Assembly: GCF_000688295.1 (NCBI RefSeq)
Contig: NZ_JHZF01000013.1
Location: 248,001-312,000, forward strand
Origin: Pseudooceanicola nanhaiensis DSM 18065
GTDB taxonomy: Bacteria > Pseudomonadota > Alphaproteobacteria > Rhodobacterales > Rhodobacteraceae
Direction: 5' to 3'
Length of the DNA: 64,000 nt
The notes under the pieces were generated by a model. That model saw only the letters and a list, made by a program, of their open reading frames with translations, was not told the origin of the DNA and ran no database searches. The stretch's first letter is position 1. Each line of letters starts with the position of its first letter. The position numbers and the translations under genes are program-made. Shown here one piece after another: positions 51,832 to 60,833 of the stretch.

Positions 51832-53621
51832 CAGCGCCCCACGGCATAGGCCTGCATCAGCCGCGGCGTCGCGGCGGCGCGCAGGGTGCCGTCCGCCTCG
51901 CGCATCGCAGCGGTCAGGCGGCCGACGGTCCAGGGACCGGCGACGTGGACGATGTGGCCCCGGTCGCGGAGCCCTTCGATGGTCGCTTCCCCCACGTTCG
52001 GCTCGATCATCATCTCGGCGGGCTTGCAGGCGCGCGGGTAGAAGGACCCCTGGAAATGCATCGAATGGAAGAGCGGCGCGTCCATCCCCTGCTGGAGCGA
52101 CAGCCCGTGGTGGACGAAGCGCAGGAACCACACCAGCTGCCACTGGTCCTGCTGGTCACCGCCCGGGGTGCCGAAGGCCAGCAGCGCGCCGTCCTTCTCG
52201 GCCATCGAGGGCGTCAGTGTCGTGCGGGGCCGTCGGCCGGGCGCCAGCGTCAGCGGCTGGCCGTCCTCCAGCCAGTACATCTGCGCACGGGAGTTGAGCG
52301 GGAAGCCCAGCCCCGGCACCACCGGGTTCGACTGCAGCCAGCCGCCCGAGGGCGTGGCCGAGACGGCATTGCCCCAGCGGTCGATCACGTCGAGGTGCAC
52401 GGTGTCGCCCTTGCGGTCGGTCAGATGCGCCATGGTGGGCTCCTGCGCGGCGACGTCGGAGACCTCGTAATTCCGGGTCGAGCGGGCGATGCAGGCATCC
52501 GCGAGATGCTCGAAGCCGGGAACGCGGCCCGGGCGCTGCTCGGTCGAGGCCGTCTCGGTGATGAGCCTGGCGCGTTCGGCGGCGTAATCGTCCGACAGGA
52601 GGTGCTCCATCGGGATCTCGCTCTGCGCCGGGTCGCCGTAATAGGCCTCGCGGTCGGCATAGGCGAGCTTCATCGCCTCGATGACGGTGTGCACGAACTC
52701 CGCCCCGTTCGGGTCCATCGACGCCAGGTCGAAGTGCTTCAGGATCTGCAGCGCCTGCAGGAGCACCGGCCCCTGGCTCCAGCTCTGGGTCTTGTAGACC
52801 GTCCAGCCGTGGTATTCGACCGAGAGCGGGGTCTCGACTGTGGCTTCCCAGCCCGCCATGTCCGCCTTGGTCAGCACGCCCTTGTGGGTGCTTTCCGAGA
52901 CATCCATGACCTCGGCCTCGGCAACGAACCTGTCGATGGTCTCGGCCACGAAGCCCTCGGCCCAGGTCCGGCGGACGGCGTCGATCCGGGCCTCGCGGGT
53001 GTCGCCCTCGGCGCTGTCGGCGAGCCGCTGGTAGGTCGCGGCGAGGTCGGGGTTGCGGAAGAGCTTGTGCGCCTCGGGGGCCTTGCCGTCCGGGCACCAG
53101 GTGGCGTGGGACGAGGGCCAGTGTTCGGCGAAATACGCCGCGAGCCCCGCGATCTGGTCGGCCACGCGCGGCAGCATCGGGTGGCCGTCGCGGGCGTAGC
53201 CGATGGCGGGGGCGAGGATGTCGGCGGGCTCCATCGTGCCGTAATCGCGCAGCATCAGCATCCAGCCGTCGAAGGCGCCGGGGATCACGGTCGCGAGGTG
53301 GCCGGAGCCCGGGATCAGCGCGTGTTCGCCGCCAAGTTCCTTGCGGTAATGCTCCAACGTCGCCCCGGCGGGTGCCGGGCCCTGGGCGCAGAGGACCTGC
53401 ACGTCGCTCTCGGCCTGCCTGAAGATCGCCGGAAGGTCCCCGGCGGGGCCGTTCAGATGCGGCTCGACGATCTGGAGCGTCAGGCCCGTCGCGACGGCGG
53501 CATCGAAGGCGTTGCCGCCCTTCTCGAGGATGCCCATGCCGACCGTCGAGGCGATCCAGTGGGTGGAGGTGACGGTGCCGAAGGTGCCGCGGATCTCGGG
53601 GCGCGTGGTGAAGTCGTTCAT
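51831..53621 (-). CDS. Gamma-glutamyltransferase family protein, apparently cytoplasmic
   Basis: A 596-residue Ntn-hydrolase precursor. It starts with TSTHWIASTVGMGILEKGGNAFDAAVA, the family N-terminus. The autoprocessing site is in RKGDTVHLDVIDRWGNAVS, where T407 becomes the N-terminus of the small subunit (about 190 residues). GGWLQSN, FPLNSRAQMYWLEDG, RPRTTLTPSM and FGTPGGDQQDQWQL follow. Typical bacterial enzymes are periplasmic, but this one has no signal peptide. That suggests that gamma-glutamyl compounds are imported by the ABC transporter of the same operon and then cut in the cytoplasm. Confidence 0.9.
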   Translation of the reverse strand: MNDFTTRPEIRGTFGTVTSTHWIASTVGMGILEKGGNAFDAAVATGLTLQIVEPHLNGPAGDLPAIFRQAESDVQVLCAQGPAPAGATLEHYRKELGGEHALIPGSGHLATVIPGAFDGWMLMLRDYGTMEPADILAPAIGYARDGHPMLPRVADQIAGLAAYFAEHWPSSHATWCPDGKAPEAHKLFRNPDLAATYQRLADSAEGDTREARIDAVRRTWAEGFVAETIDRFVAEAEVMDVSESTHKGVLTKADMAGWEATVETPLSVEYHGWTVYKTQSWSQGPVLLQALQILKHFDLASMDPNGAEFVHTVIEAMKLAYADREAYYGDPAQSEIPMEHLLSDDYAAERARLITETASTEQRPGRVPGFEHLADACIARSTRNYEVSDVAAQEPTMAHLTDRKGDTVHLDVIDRWGNAVSATPSGGWLQSNPVVPGLGFPLNSRAQMYWLEDGQPLTLAPGRRPRTTLTPSMAEKDGALLAFGTPGGDQQDQWQLVWFLRFVHHGLSLQQGMDAPLFHSMHFQGSFYPRACKPAEMMIEPNVGEATIEGLRDRGHIVHVAGPWTVGRLTAAMREADGTLRAAATPRLMQAYAVGR

Positions 53622-53639
53622 CTCATCCGTCCTTGGGTA

Positions 53640-54521
53640 TTACGTTTCGCGGGGATCGAGCGCGTCGCGCAGCCCGTCGCCCAGAAGGTTGAAGCCCAGC
53701 ACGACGAGGAAGATCGCGATGCCGGGCCAGAGCGCCATCCAGGGCGCCTGGTTGAGGAAGTTCTTGGCCGTGTTCAGCATCGAGCCCCAGGACGGCGCGG
53801 GCGGCTGCTGGCCGAGGCCGAGGAAGGACAGCGACGCCTCGGCGATGATCGCGGTGGCGACGGTGAGCGTGGCCTGCACCAGAACGGGGGGCAGCACGTT
53901 CGGGAAGATGTAGCGCGACAGGATCTTCATCGTCGGCAGGCCGATGGCATTGGCGCTTTCGACGTAATCCTCGGCAGCGACCGAGATCACCTGGCCCCGG
54001 GTCAGGCGGATGAAGATCGGCGTCGCCGACAGGCCGATGGCGATCATCGCGTTCCCGAGCGACGGCCCGAGGAAGGCGGCCAAGGCAATGGCCAGGATCA
54101 GGAAGGGCGCGGCCAGCAGCGCCTCGGTGCAGCGGGAGATGACGCTGTCCGTCCAACCGCCGAAATACCCCGCCGCGATTCCGAGCGGCACCCCGATGCC
54201 GAGCGCGATCGCGACCGACAGCACGCCGGCCATGAGGGACGCACGCGCCCCCCAGATCAGGCGGGACATCACGTCGCGCCCGATCTCGTCGGTGCCCATC
54301 GGGTGGGCGAGCGACGGCGCCTTGCGGACCGCGCCCCAATCGGTCGCGGTCGGGTCGGGGATCGGCAGGATCGGGGCGAGGATCGCGAGCAGGACGAAGA
54401 ACAGGACGATCACGCCGCCCAGCATCGCGCTGCGGTGCGAGCGGAATTTCTTCCAGACCCGGCTCTCGGATTTCGCGTCCAGCGCCTCGGCGCCAGCGGG
54501 TTCGGCGACATGGGCCATCAC
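53640..54521 (-). CDS. Peptide-type ABC transporter permease (DppC-like), cluster B
   Basis: A 293-residue permease with about six transmembrane helices. It has HPMGTDEIGRDVMSRLIWGAR and the ATPase-contact loop EDYVESANAIGLPTMK. It overlaps the DppB-like gene by ATGA and is followed 18 bases later by the gamma-glutamyltransferase gene. Confidence 0.92.
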   Translation of the reverse strand: MMAHVAEPAGAEALDAKSESRVWKKFRSHRSAMLGGVIVLFFVLLAILAPILPIPDPTATDWGAVRKAPSLAHPMGTDEIGRDVMSRLIWGARASLMAGVLSVAIALGIGVPLGIAAGYFGGWTDSVISRCTEALLAAPFLILAIALAAFLGPSLGNAMIAIGLSATPIFIRLTRGQVISVAAEDYVESANAIGLPTMKILSRYIFPNVLPPVLVQATLTVATAIIAEASLSFLGLGQQPPAPSWGSMLNTAKNFLNQAPWMALWPGIAIFLVVLGFNLLGDGLRDALDPRET

Positions 54522-55462
54522 TGCTTCCTCAGACGGGGGTTGAGGGCGAAATAGGCGGCATCCGCGACGAGGTTCATGATGATGAACCCGACGGCGGTGC
54601 AGAGCACGATCCCCTGCACCACGGCATAGTCACGGTTGAAGACCGCATCCACGACGAGCTTGCCGAAGCCCGGGATGGTGAAGATCTGCTCGGTCAGGAC
54701 GGCGCCCGCGATGAGCTCGCCGAAGAGCAGCGCCATGAGCGTCACGATCGGGACCAGCGCGTTGCGGAAGGCGTGTTTCAGGATCACCCGCCGCTCCTTC
54801 AGCCCCTTGGCGCGGGCGGTGCGGACGTAGTCGGATTTCAGCACGCCCAGCATGGCCGACCGGGTGTGGCGCATCAGCGTGGCGGCGAGCGCGGTGCCCA
54901 GCACGAAGGCGGGCATCAGCATCGTCTTGATCGAGAGCCAGAGATCCTCGCCCGGCGGCACGTAGCCCGAGGCGGGCAGCAGGCCCCATTTCACGGAAAC
55001 GAGCAGGATCAGCATGATCCCCAGCCAGAAGTTCGGGATCGAGAGACCGGACAGCGCGATCAGGTTCGCCGCGTAGTCGAGGACGGTCCCCTTCTTCACC
55101 GCCGAGACGATGCCCATGGGCACCCCGATCGCGATGGCGAAGATCATCGCCATGATGGCGAGCTGGATGGTGACGGGCAGCTTCTGGAGCAGCAGCTCGC
55201 TCACCGGCTGGTTGGAGCGGAGCGAGATGCCCAGATCGCCCTGCACCACGCCCGTGACCCATTTCACGTATTGCACCGGCAGCGGGTCGTTGAAGCCGTA
55301 TTTCTCGCGGAGAAAGGCGATGGTCTCGGGGTCGCGCTCCTCACCGGCCATGGCGAGGATCGGATCGCCCGGCAGAAGCTGCTGGAGCGAGAAGACGAAG
55401 ATCGAGATCAGCACGATCGTCGGGATGGCAACGAGGATCCGTCGGCCGATGAAGGCAAGCAT
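54518..55462 (-). CDS. Peptide-type ABC transporter permease (DppB-like), cluster B
   Basis: A 314-residue permease starting MLAFIGRRILVAIPTIVLIS, with LPGDPILAMAGEERDPE, the EAA loop SDYVRTARAKGLKERR and the C-terminal NPRLRKQ. The ATG at 55462 was chosen since the sequence before it is not conserved and lies next to the stem-loop after the binding-protein gene. Confidence 0.92.
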   Translation of the reverse strand: MLAFIGRRILVAIPTIVLISIFVFSLQQLLPGDPILAMAGEERDPETIAFLREKYGFNDPLPVQYVKWVTGVVQGDLGISLRSNQPVSELLLQKLPVTIQLAIMAMIFAIAIGVPMGIVSAVKKGTVLDYAANLIALSGLSIPNFWLGIMLILLVSVKWGLLPASGYVPPGEDLWLSIKTMLMPAFVLGTALAATLMRHTRSAMLGVLKSDYVRTARAKGLKERRVILKHAFRNALVPIVTLMALLFGELIAGAVLTEQIFTIPGFGKLVVDAVFNRDYAVVQGIVLCTAVGFIIMNLVADAAYFALNPRLRKQ

Positions 55463-55497
55463 GGCGGGGTCCGGTTCAGACGAGAGGAGCAAAAGGA

Positions 55498-55526
55498 CCC
55501 GCGGCCGGAGGTGGTCCGGCCGCGGG
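55498..55526 (-). promoter_or_regulatory. GC stem-loop between binding protein and permease genes, cluster B
   Basis: A perfect 11-base-pair stem (CCCGCGGCCGG at 55498-55508 with CCGGCCGCGGG at 55516-55526) with a 7-base loop. On the minus strand it is followed by TCCTTTTGC, a short T run. It may be a partial terminator that lowers permease expression relative to the binding protein. Cluster A has a hairpin in the same place. Confidence 0.7.
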
Positions 55527-55536
55527 CGGGTTCAGG

Positions 55537-57045
55537 TCACTCGGAGAGCGAGACGCCCTCGAGACGGATCATGCCGTCGGCGTAGGGGGTGAAGCCCTCG
55601 ACGCCCTCGGCCAGACCCCAGATCCAGGTCGGGTGGTACAGGTAGACCAGCGGGCTGTCCTCCATGAGGATGTCGCGCGCCTTGTTGTAGAGCTCCTTCC
55701 GCTCGGCCGTGTCGTTGGTGACGCGGGCGGCGTTCAGGTACTCGTCGACCTGCGCGTTGGAATAGCCGGAATCGTTGATCCCGCCGCCGGTGGTCAGGAA
55801 CTGGTGGATGTTGCCGTCCGGATCGACCCGGCCCGACCAGCCGACCTGGCTCGCGGTGTAATCGCCCGCGGTCTGGTCCTGCAGCATCGTCGCGAATTCC
55901 TTCGACACGATCTCGATGGTGATGCCCGCTTCGGCGGCCATCGCCTGCACCACCTGCATCACCTGCTGCGGCTCGGTGGAGTTCGGCGCCTGGATCTCGA
56001 TGGTGATCCCGTCCGGGTAGCCGGCTTCGGCCAGCAGGGCCTTGGCGGCTTCCACGTCACGCTCGGGGATCGGATGATCCGGGTCGAACCAGGGCGAATT
56101 CGGCGGGAACGGCTGGTTGCCGGCCGCGAAGGCGCCGTTGAAGACGACCTGGTTCAGCGCTTCGCGGTCGATGGCGAGGCTCAGCGCGCGGCGGATCTTC
56201 GAATCCTCGCCCAGCGGGTTCTTCGCCTTGTCGCCGTTGCCGACGTTGATCGTGATCCCCTGGTAGCCGAGCGAGACGGCGCTTTCGATCTGCACCTTCG
56301 GGTCGGCCTTGGCCTGTTCGAGGTCGGTGGCCGAGACGCGGTCGACGATGTCGACGTCGCCCGACTGCAGGTTCGCCAGACGCACGGTGTTGTCCGGGAT
56401 CGGCAGGTAGGTGACGGTCTCGAAGTTGATCTCGTCCGCGTTCCAGTAATCGGCGTATTTCTTCAGCACGATCCGGTCCTGCGCGACGCGGTTGTCGAAG
56501 GCGAAGGGGCCGGAACACACCGGGTTGGAGCCGAAATCGGCGCCCGCTTCCCGGGCCGCGGTCGGCGAGATCATCATGCCGGCGCGGTCCGCGAGCTGCG
56601 CCAGCAGCGTCGCGTCGGGCTGCTCGAGGTCGAGGCGGATTTCATATTCGCCCAGCACCTCGGTGCCGGTGATCGAGGCGACCTCGGACTTGCGGCGGCT
56701 TTCCTCGAGGGTCTGGGACCGCTCGATGTTGTAGGCCACGGCCTCGGCGTTGAAGGGGGTGCCGTCGTGGAAGGTGACGCCTTCGCGCAGCTGCATGGTC
56801 AGCTGGGTCTGGTCGTCGTTCCAGCTCCAGTCCGTGGCGAGCTGGCCTATGAGTTCGAGCTCGGGCGTGATGTCGACGAGCTTGTCGCAGAGCGCGGTAT
56901 AGACGATCCGGCCCACGAAGGTCCGCGACTGGTCGGGATCGAGCACGTCGGCATCGGATTGCAGCGCGATGCGCAGGTCCTGCGCCTGGGCGCCGAGGGC
57001 GCTGGCGCCCATCAGGACCGCGGTGAGGGTGAGTTTGCGTAGCAT
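55537..57045 (-). CDS. Peptide/nickel-type ABC transporter substrate-binding protein, cluster B
   Basis: A 502-residue periplasmic SBP_bac_5 protein. The signal peptide MLRKLTLTAVLMGASALGAQA is cleaved near AQAQ. The mature protein has IALQSDADVLDPDQS, the family signature MQLREGVTFHDGTPFN, and FGSNPVCSGPF. It is flanked by the ATPase genes upstream and permeases downstream on the same strand. Context with gamma-glutamyltransferase suggests gamma-glutamyl peptides or glutathione-like ligands; GsiB is a known glutathione-binding member of this family. Confidence 0.93.
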   Translation of the reverse strand: MLRKLTLTAVLMGASALGAQAQDLRIALQSDADVLDPDQSRTFVGRIVYTALCDKLVDITPELELIGQLATDWSWNDDQTQLTMQLREGVTFHDGTPFNAEAVAYNIERSQTLEESRRKSEVASITGTEVLGEYEIRLDLEQPDATLLAQLADRAGMMISPTAAREAGADFGSNPVCSGPFAFDNRVAQDRIVLKKYADYWNADEINFETVTYLPIPDNTVRLANLQSGDVDIVDRVSATDLEQAKADPKVQIESAVSLGYQGITINVGNGDKAKNPLGEDSKIRRALSLAIDREALNQVVFNGAFAAGNQPFPPNSPWFDPDHPIPERDVEAAKALLAEAGYPDGITIEIQAPNSTEPQQVMQVVQAMAAEAGITIEIVSKEFATMLQDQTAGDYTASQVGWSGRVDPDGNIHQFLTTGGGINDSGYSNAQVDEYLNAARVTNDTAERKELYNKARDILMEDSPLVYLYHPTWIWGLAEGVEGFTPYADGMIRLEGVSLSE

Positions 57046-57103
57046 TCGAGACTTCCTTTCTGTTGGCAGAAGACGGCGTTGACCGCCGCACGTTGGTTTC
57101 TTG

Positions 57104-58183
57104 TCAGGCCTGGCGGTCGGCGATCGCCTGCGCGTAGAGGGCGAAGCGGCGCTCCGCGCCCGCCGTCCGGGCGGGCGGTTCGGGATGCGACCCGGAGCCG
57201 TGCTCGGCCGTGATTTCCTCGGAATAGTGACAGGCGGCGCTCTGCCCGTCCGCGATCTCGCGCAGCTCGGGCACGCGGGTGGCGCAATCGGGTCGGGCGA
57301 AGGGGCAGCGGGTGTGGAAGCGGCAGCCCGCGGGCGGGTTGGCGGGGCTGGGCGTCTCGCCGTTCAGCGCGATCCGTTCGCGGGCCGTGCCGAAGACCGG
57401 CTCGGGGACCGCCGAGAGCAGCGCGCGGGTATAGGGATGGCGCGGCGTCTCGAAGACCTGGTCGGCGGTGCCGAGCTCGACGATCTGGCCGAGGTACATC
57501 ACCGCGACCCGGTCGCTCATGTGCCGGATGACGGCGAGGTCATGGGCGATGATGACGAGCGTCAGGTCGAATTCGTCCTTCAGGTCGTGCAGCCGGTTGA
57601 TCACCTGCGCCTGCACCGAGACATCGAGCGCCGAGACCGGCTCGTCCCCGATCAGCACGCGGGGGCCGGTGGCGAGCGCCCGGGCGATCCCGATCCGCTG
57701 GCGCTGGCCGCCCGAGAATTCGTGCGGGTAGCGGTCGGCATGTTCGGGGCGCAGACCGACGCGGCCCAGCAGTTCGGCCACCTTGGCGCGGCGGTCGCTG
57801 GCAGAGAGGCTCGGCGCGTGGACCTCGAGCGGTTCGCCGATCAGCTTGCCCACGGTCATGCGCGGGTTCAGCGAGGAGAACGGGTCCTGGAACACGAACT
57901 GCATCTCGCGCCGCAGCTCGCGCAACTCGCGGCCCTTCAGGCCCGCGATGGACTTGCCCTCGAAGAGCGCGTCGCCCTCGGTGGGTTCCAGCAGGCGCAT
58001 CAGCAGGCGTGCGAGGGTCGATTTCCCGCAGCCCGACTCGCCCACGATGGCGAAGGTCTCGCCCTGCCGCACCTTGAGCGAGACGCCGTCCACCGCGCGC
58101 ACGGTGCTGGCCTTGCGGCCAAGCCCGCCGCCCGAGCGGAAGTGCTTCTTGAGGTCGACCGCCTCGAGGATCGTTTCGGCCAT
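57104..58183 (-). CDS. Peptide-type ABC transporter ATP-binding protein (DppF-like), cluster B
   Basis: A 359-residue ABC ATPase. It has Walker A GESGCGKST, VFQDPFSSLNPR, signature FSGGQRQRI, Walker B LIGDEPVSALDV and IIAHDLAV. The C-terminal family extension has HPYTRALLSAVPEP and CRFHTRCPFARPDC, then about 55 extra residues rich in Arg and Ala. It overlaps the partner ATPase gene by one base and precedes the binding-protein gene. Confidence 0.93.
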   Translation of the reverse strand: MAETILEAVDLKKHFRSGGGLGRKASTVRAVDGVSLKVRQGETFAIVGESGCGKSTLARLLMRLLEPTEGDALFEGKSIAGLKGRELRELRREMQFVFQDPFSSLNPRMTVGKLIGEPLEVHAPSLSASDRRAKVAELLGRVGLRPEHADRYPHEFSGGQRQRIGIARALATGPRVLIGDEPVSALDVSVQAQVINRLHDLKDEFDLTLVIIAHDLAVIRHMSDRVAVMYLGQIVELGTADQVFETPRHPYTRALLSAVPEPVFGTARERIALNGETPSPANPPAGCRFHTRCPFARPDCATRVPELREIADGQSAACHYSEEITAEHGSGSHPEPPARTAGAERRFALYAQAIADRQA

Positions 58184-59178
58184 CAGACAGCCTCCAGCCG
58201 GGTTTCGAGCGGCGCGAAGTGACAGGCGACGCGGTGATCCCCCGCCACGGGGGCCAGCGGCGGCACGGTCGCGCAGACGGATTGCGCGAAGGGGCAGCGG
58301 GTCGCGAAGCGGCAGCCCTCGGGCATCCGGTCGGGCGTCGGCACGAGGCCGGGCACGGTCGAGAGCCGCTGGCGCGGGCCGGTCAGCTTCGGAACCGAGG
58401 ACATCAGCCCGATGGTGTAGGGATGCTGGGGATCGTCGAAGATCTCCTGCGCGGTGCCGATCTCGACGATGCGGCCCGCGTACATGACGGCCACCCGGGT
58501 CGCCACCTGCGCCACCACGCCGAGGTCGTGGGTGATCATGATCGTCCCCATCCCCGAGCGGTCCTGCAGCGAGGCGATCAGGTCGAGGATCTGCGCCTGC
58601 ACCGTCACGTCGAGCGCGGTGGTCGGCTCGTCCGCGATCAGCACGGAGGGATCGTTGACCAGCGCCATCGCGATCATCACCCGCTGGCGCATGCCGCCCG
58701 ACAGCTGGTGCGGGTATTCGCCCAGACGCTGCTTCGCCGCCGGGATGCCGACCTGCTCCAGCGCCTGCAAGGCGCGGTCGCGGGCCTCGGCCTTGGAGCC
58801 GCCCCGGTGGGCGCGCACCGCCTCGGTGATCTGGTCGCCGATCTTGTAGGCCGGGTTGAGCGAGGTCATCGGCTCCTGGAAGATCATCGCCATCCGGTCG
58901 CCGCGCAGGGTGCTCAGGCGGCGGAAATCGTCCGCCGGGATCGCCTCGCCCTCGAAGGTGATGGTGCCCGAGGAGATCCGGGTGGCATCCGGCGGCAGGA
59001 GCCCCATCAGCGACAGCGCCGTGACGGATTTCCCGCAGCCGGATTCACCGACGATGCAAAGCGTCTCGTTCCGGTTCAGCGCCAGGCTGACCCCCTCGAC
59101 GAGATCGGTCGCCTGCCCCCGGAACCCGAAGGACAAATTGTCCACTTCAATCAGGGATCGAGGCATCGCTTTTCCCAT
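58183..59178 (-). CDS. Peptide-type ABC transporter ATP-binding protein (DppD-like), cluster B
   Basis: A 331-residue ABC ATPase. It has Walker A GESGCGKSV, IFQEPMTSLNP, signature LSGGMRQRV, Walker B LIADEPTTALDV and MITHDLGV. The C-terminal part has HPYTIGLMSSVP and CRFATRCPFAQSVC. It is the first gene of the cluster B operon. The start is uncertain: ATG codons lie at 59178 and 59166 and a GTG at 59187. I took 59178 because a GGAG lies just before it. Confidence 0.9.
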   Translation of the reverse strand: MGKAMPRSLIEVDNLSFGFRGQATDLVEGVSLALNRNETLCIVGESGCGKSVTALSLMGLLPPDATRISSGTITFEGEAIPADDFRRLSTLRGDRMAMIFQEPMTSLNPAYKIGDQITEAVRAHRGGSKAEARDRALQALEQVGIPAAKQRLGEYPHQLSGGMRQRVMIAMALVNDPSVLIADEPTTALDVTVQAQILDLIASLQDRSGMGTIMITHDLGVVAQVATRVAVMYAGRIVEIGTAQEIFDDPQHPYTIGLMSSVPKLTGPRQRLSTVPGLVPTPDRMPEGCRFATRCPFAQSVCATVPPLAPVAGDHRVACHFAPLETRLEAV

Positions 59179-59450
59179 CGTCTCCACTCGTCACCTGCTC
59201 CCGGGAGACCAGGAGCGAAACCAAATACGGATTGGTTCTTTTCGGACGAGTTCGGTGAGCTTGTCAACGCTCGTCTCCGGCCAGGACGCATGGCGGCCCT
59301 CGGGGTGTCGCGGCGATGCCCGGAAAAAAGGCATTCCCAAGCGCCCGCGCCGGAAGCGTCCCGCCGCCAGTGTCCCACCCGCCCTTGCCCGGGGCATTGA
59401 CTTCACCGCCCCAAACCCGCCGCATGGGCGCGAGGCAACGGAGCGCAGAT
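59179..59450. other. Divergent intergenic region
   Basis: 272 bases between the cluster B operon and the MaoC-phosphate acetyltransferase gene, which are divergently transcribed. Part of it (59200-59270) is less GC-rich than its surroundings and probably holds the cluster B promoter. I see no gene and no clear operator. Confidence 0.4.
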
Positions 59451-60833
59451 ATGCATATCGAGAACAGGACCTTCGACGAGATCCGCGTGGGCGACACGGC
59501 CGAGCTGAAGCGGCTGGTCACGGTGGACGACCTCTTGGTCTTCGCGAACGTCTCGGGCAACCACAACCCGCTGCACATCTTCAACGCGGACGGCGACGGC
59601 GACGGACAGAACGAGGCGATCGCGCCGGGGCTTTTCGTCGGCGCGCTGATCTCGGCGGTGCTGGGCAACATCCTGCCCGGCGCCGGCACCCGCTATCATG
59701 CGCAGAGCTTCCGGTTCCACGCCCGGGCCCATGCGGGGGACGAGCTGATCTCGCGCGTGACGGTCACCGGCAAGGCCGAGGCGGGGCAGATCCTCACGCT
59801 CTCCACCGAGGTCCGGCGGATCGCCGATGACGCGCTGATCCTCTCGGGCGAGGCCGAGGTCGAGGCGCCGCGCGCCCGGATCGCGCTCGACAGCGCCAAC
59901 CTGCCCGGGCTGATCGTGCAGCGGCACCGGCATTTCGAGAAGCTGCTCGAACAGGCCGCCCCCCTGCCCGCGCTGGTCACCGCCGTGATCTCACCCGAAG
60001 AGCCGAAGTCGCTGGGCGGCGCGCTTCTGGCGCAGGATCACACGCTGATCTCCCCCGTGCTGATCGGGGCCCGGGCGAAGATCGAGGCCGCGGCGCAGGA
60101 GATCGGGCGCGACCTCTCGGGCATCGAGATCCTGGACGAACCCGATCACGCCGCCGCCGCCGTCCGCGGCGTGGCGATGGTGCGCGAGGGCAAGGCGGGC
60201 GCCCTTATGAAGGGGCATCTGCACACCGACGTCCTGCTGCGCGCGACGCTCGACAAGGATGCGGGGCTGCGCGCGGGGCGGCGATTCACCCATGTCTTCG
60301 TGATGGACGTGCCGGGGCTGGCGCATCCGCTGTTGGTGACGGACGCGGCGATCAATATCTCTCCCGACCTCAAGACCAAGGTCGACATCGTGCAGAACGC
60401 CATCGACCTCGCGCTGTCGCTGGGGATCGCGGAGCCGAAGGTCGGCGTGCTCTCGGCGGTCGAGACCGTGAACCCGGACCTGCCCTCCTCGATCGACGCG
60501 GCGCTCCTGTCGAAGATGGCCGAACGCGGGCAGATCACCGGCGGGCTGGTGGACGGGCCGCTGGCGATGGACAACGCGGTCGACATCGCGGCGGCGCGGA
60601 CCAAGGGGATCCTCTCGCCGGTCGCCGGCCGGGCCGAGGTGCTGGTGGTGCCGGACATCGACGCGGGCAACATGCTGGCCAAGCAGCTCACCTTCATCTC
60701 GCATGCCGAGGCCGCGGGGCTGGTCCTCGGCGCGCGGGTTCCGATCATCCTCAACAGCCGCGCGGACGACGACATGAGCCGCCTCGCCTCCTGCGCCGTC
60801 GCGGCGCTGCACCACGCCAGGACCTCGGCATGA
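59451..60833 (+). CDS. MaoC domain fused to phosphate acetyl/butyryl transferase
   Basis: A 460-residue fusion. Residues about 1-140 form a MaoC-like hotdog domain; residues about 155-458 form a phosphate acetyl/butyryl transferase with GALMKGHLHTDVLLRA, FVMDVPG, DGPLAMDNAVD and VPDIDAGNMLAKQL. The second domain makes acyl-phosphate from acyl-CoA. The MaoC motif reads VSGNHNPLH, so the usual catalytic Asp five residues before the active-site His is Asn (N37, H42), and the following region is a Gly/Asp-rich insert. The hydratase activity is therefore doubtful. It overlaps acetate kinase by ATGA. The start is at MHIENRTFDE, with a GGAG in the preceding bases. Confidence 0.92.
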   Translation: MHIENRTFDEIRVGDTAELKRLVTVDDLLVFANVSGNHNPLHIFNADGDGDGQNEAIAPGLFVGALISAVLGNILPGAGTRYHAQSFRFHARAHAGDELISRVTVTGKAEAGQILTLSTEVRRIADDALILSGEAEVEAPRARIALDSANLPGLIVQRHRHFEKLLEQAAPLPALVTAVISPEEPKSLGGALLAQDHTLISPVLIGARAKIEAAAQEIGRDLSGIEILDEPDHAAAAVRGVAMVREGKAGALMKGHLHTDVLLRATLDKDAGLRAGRRFTHVFVMDVPGLAHPLLVTDAAINISPDLKTKVDIVQNAIDLALSLGIAEPKVGVLSAVETVNPDLPSSIDAALLSKMAERGQITGGLVDGPLAMDNAVDIAAARTKGILSPVAGRAEVLVVPDIDAGNMLAKQLTFISHAEAAGLVLGARVPIILNSRADDDMSRLASCAVAALHHARTSA

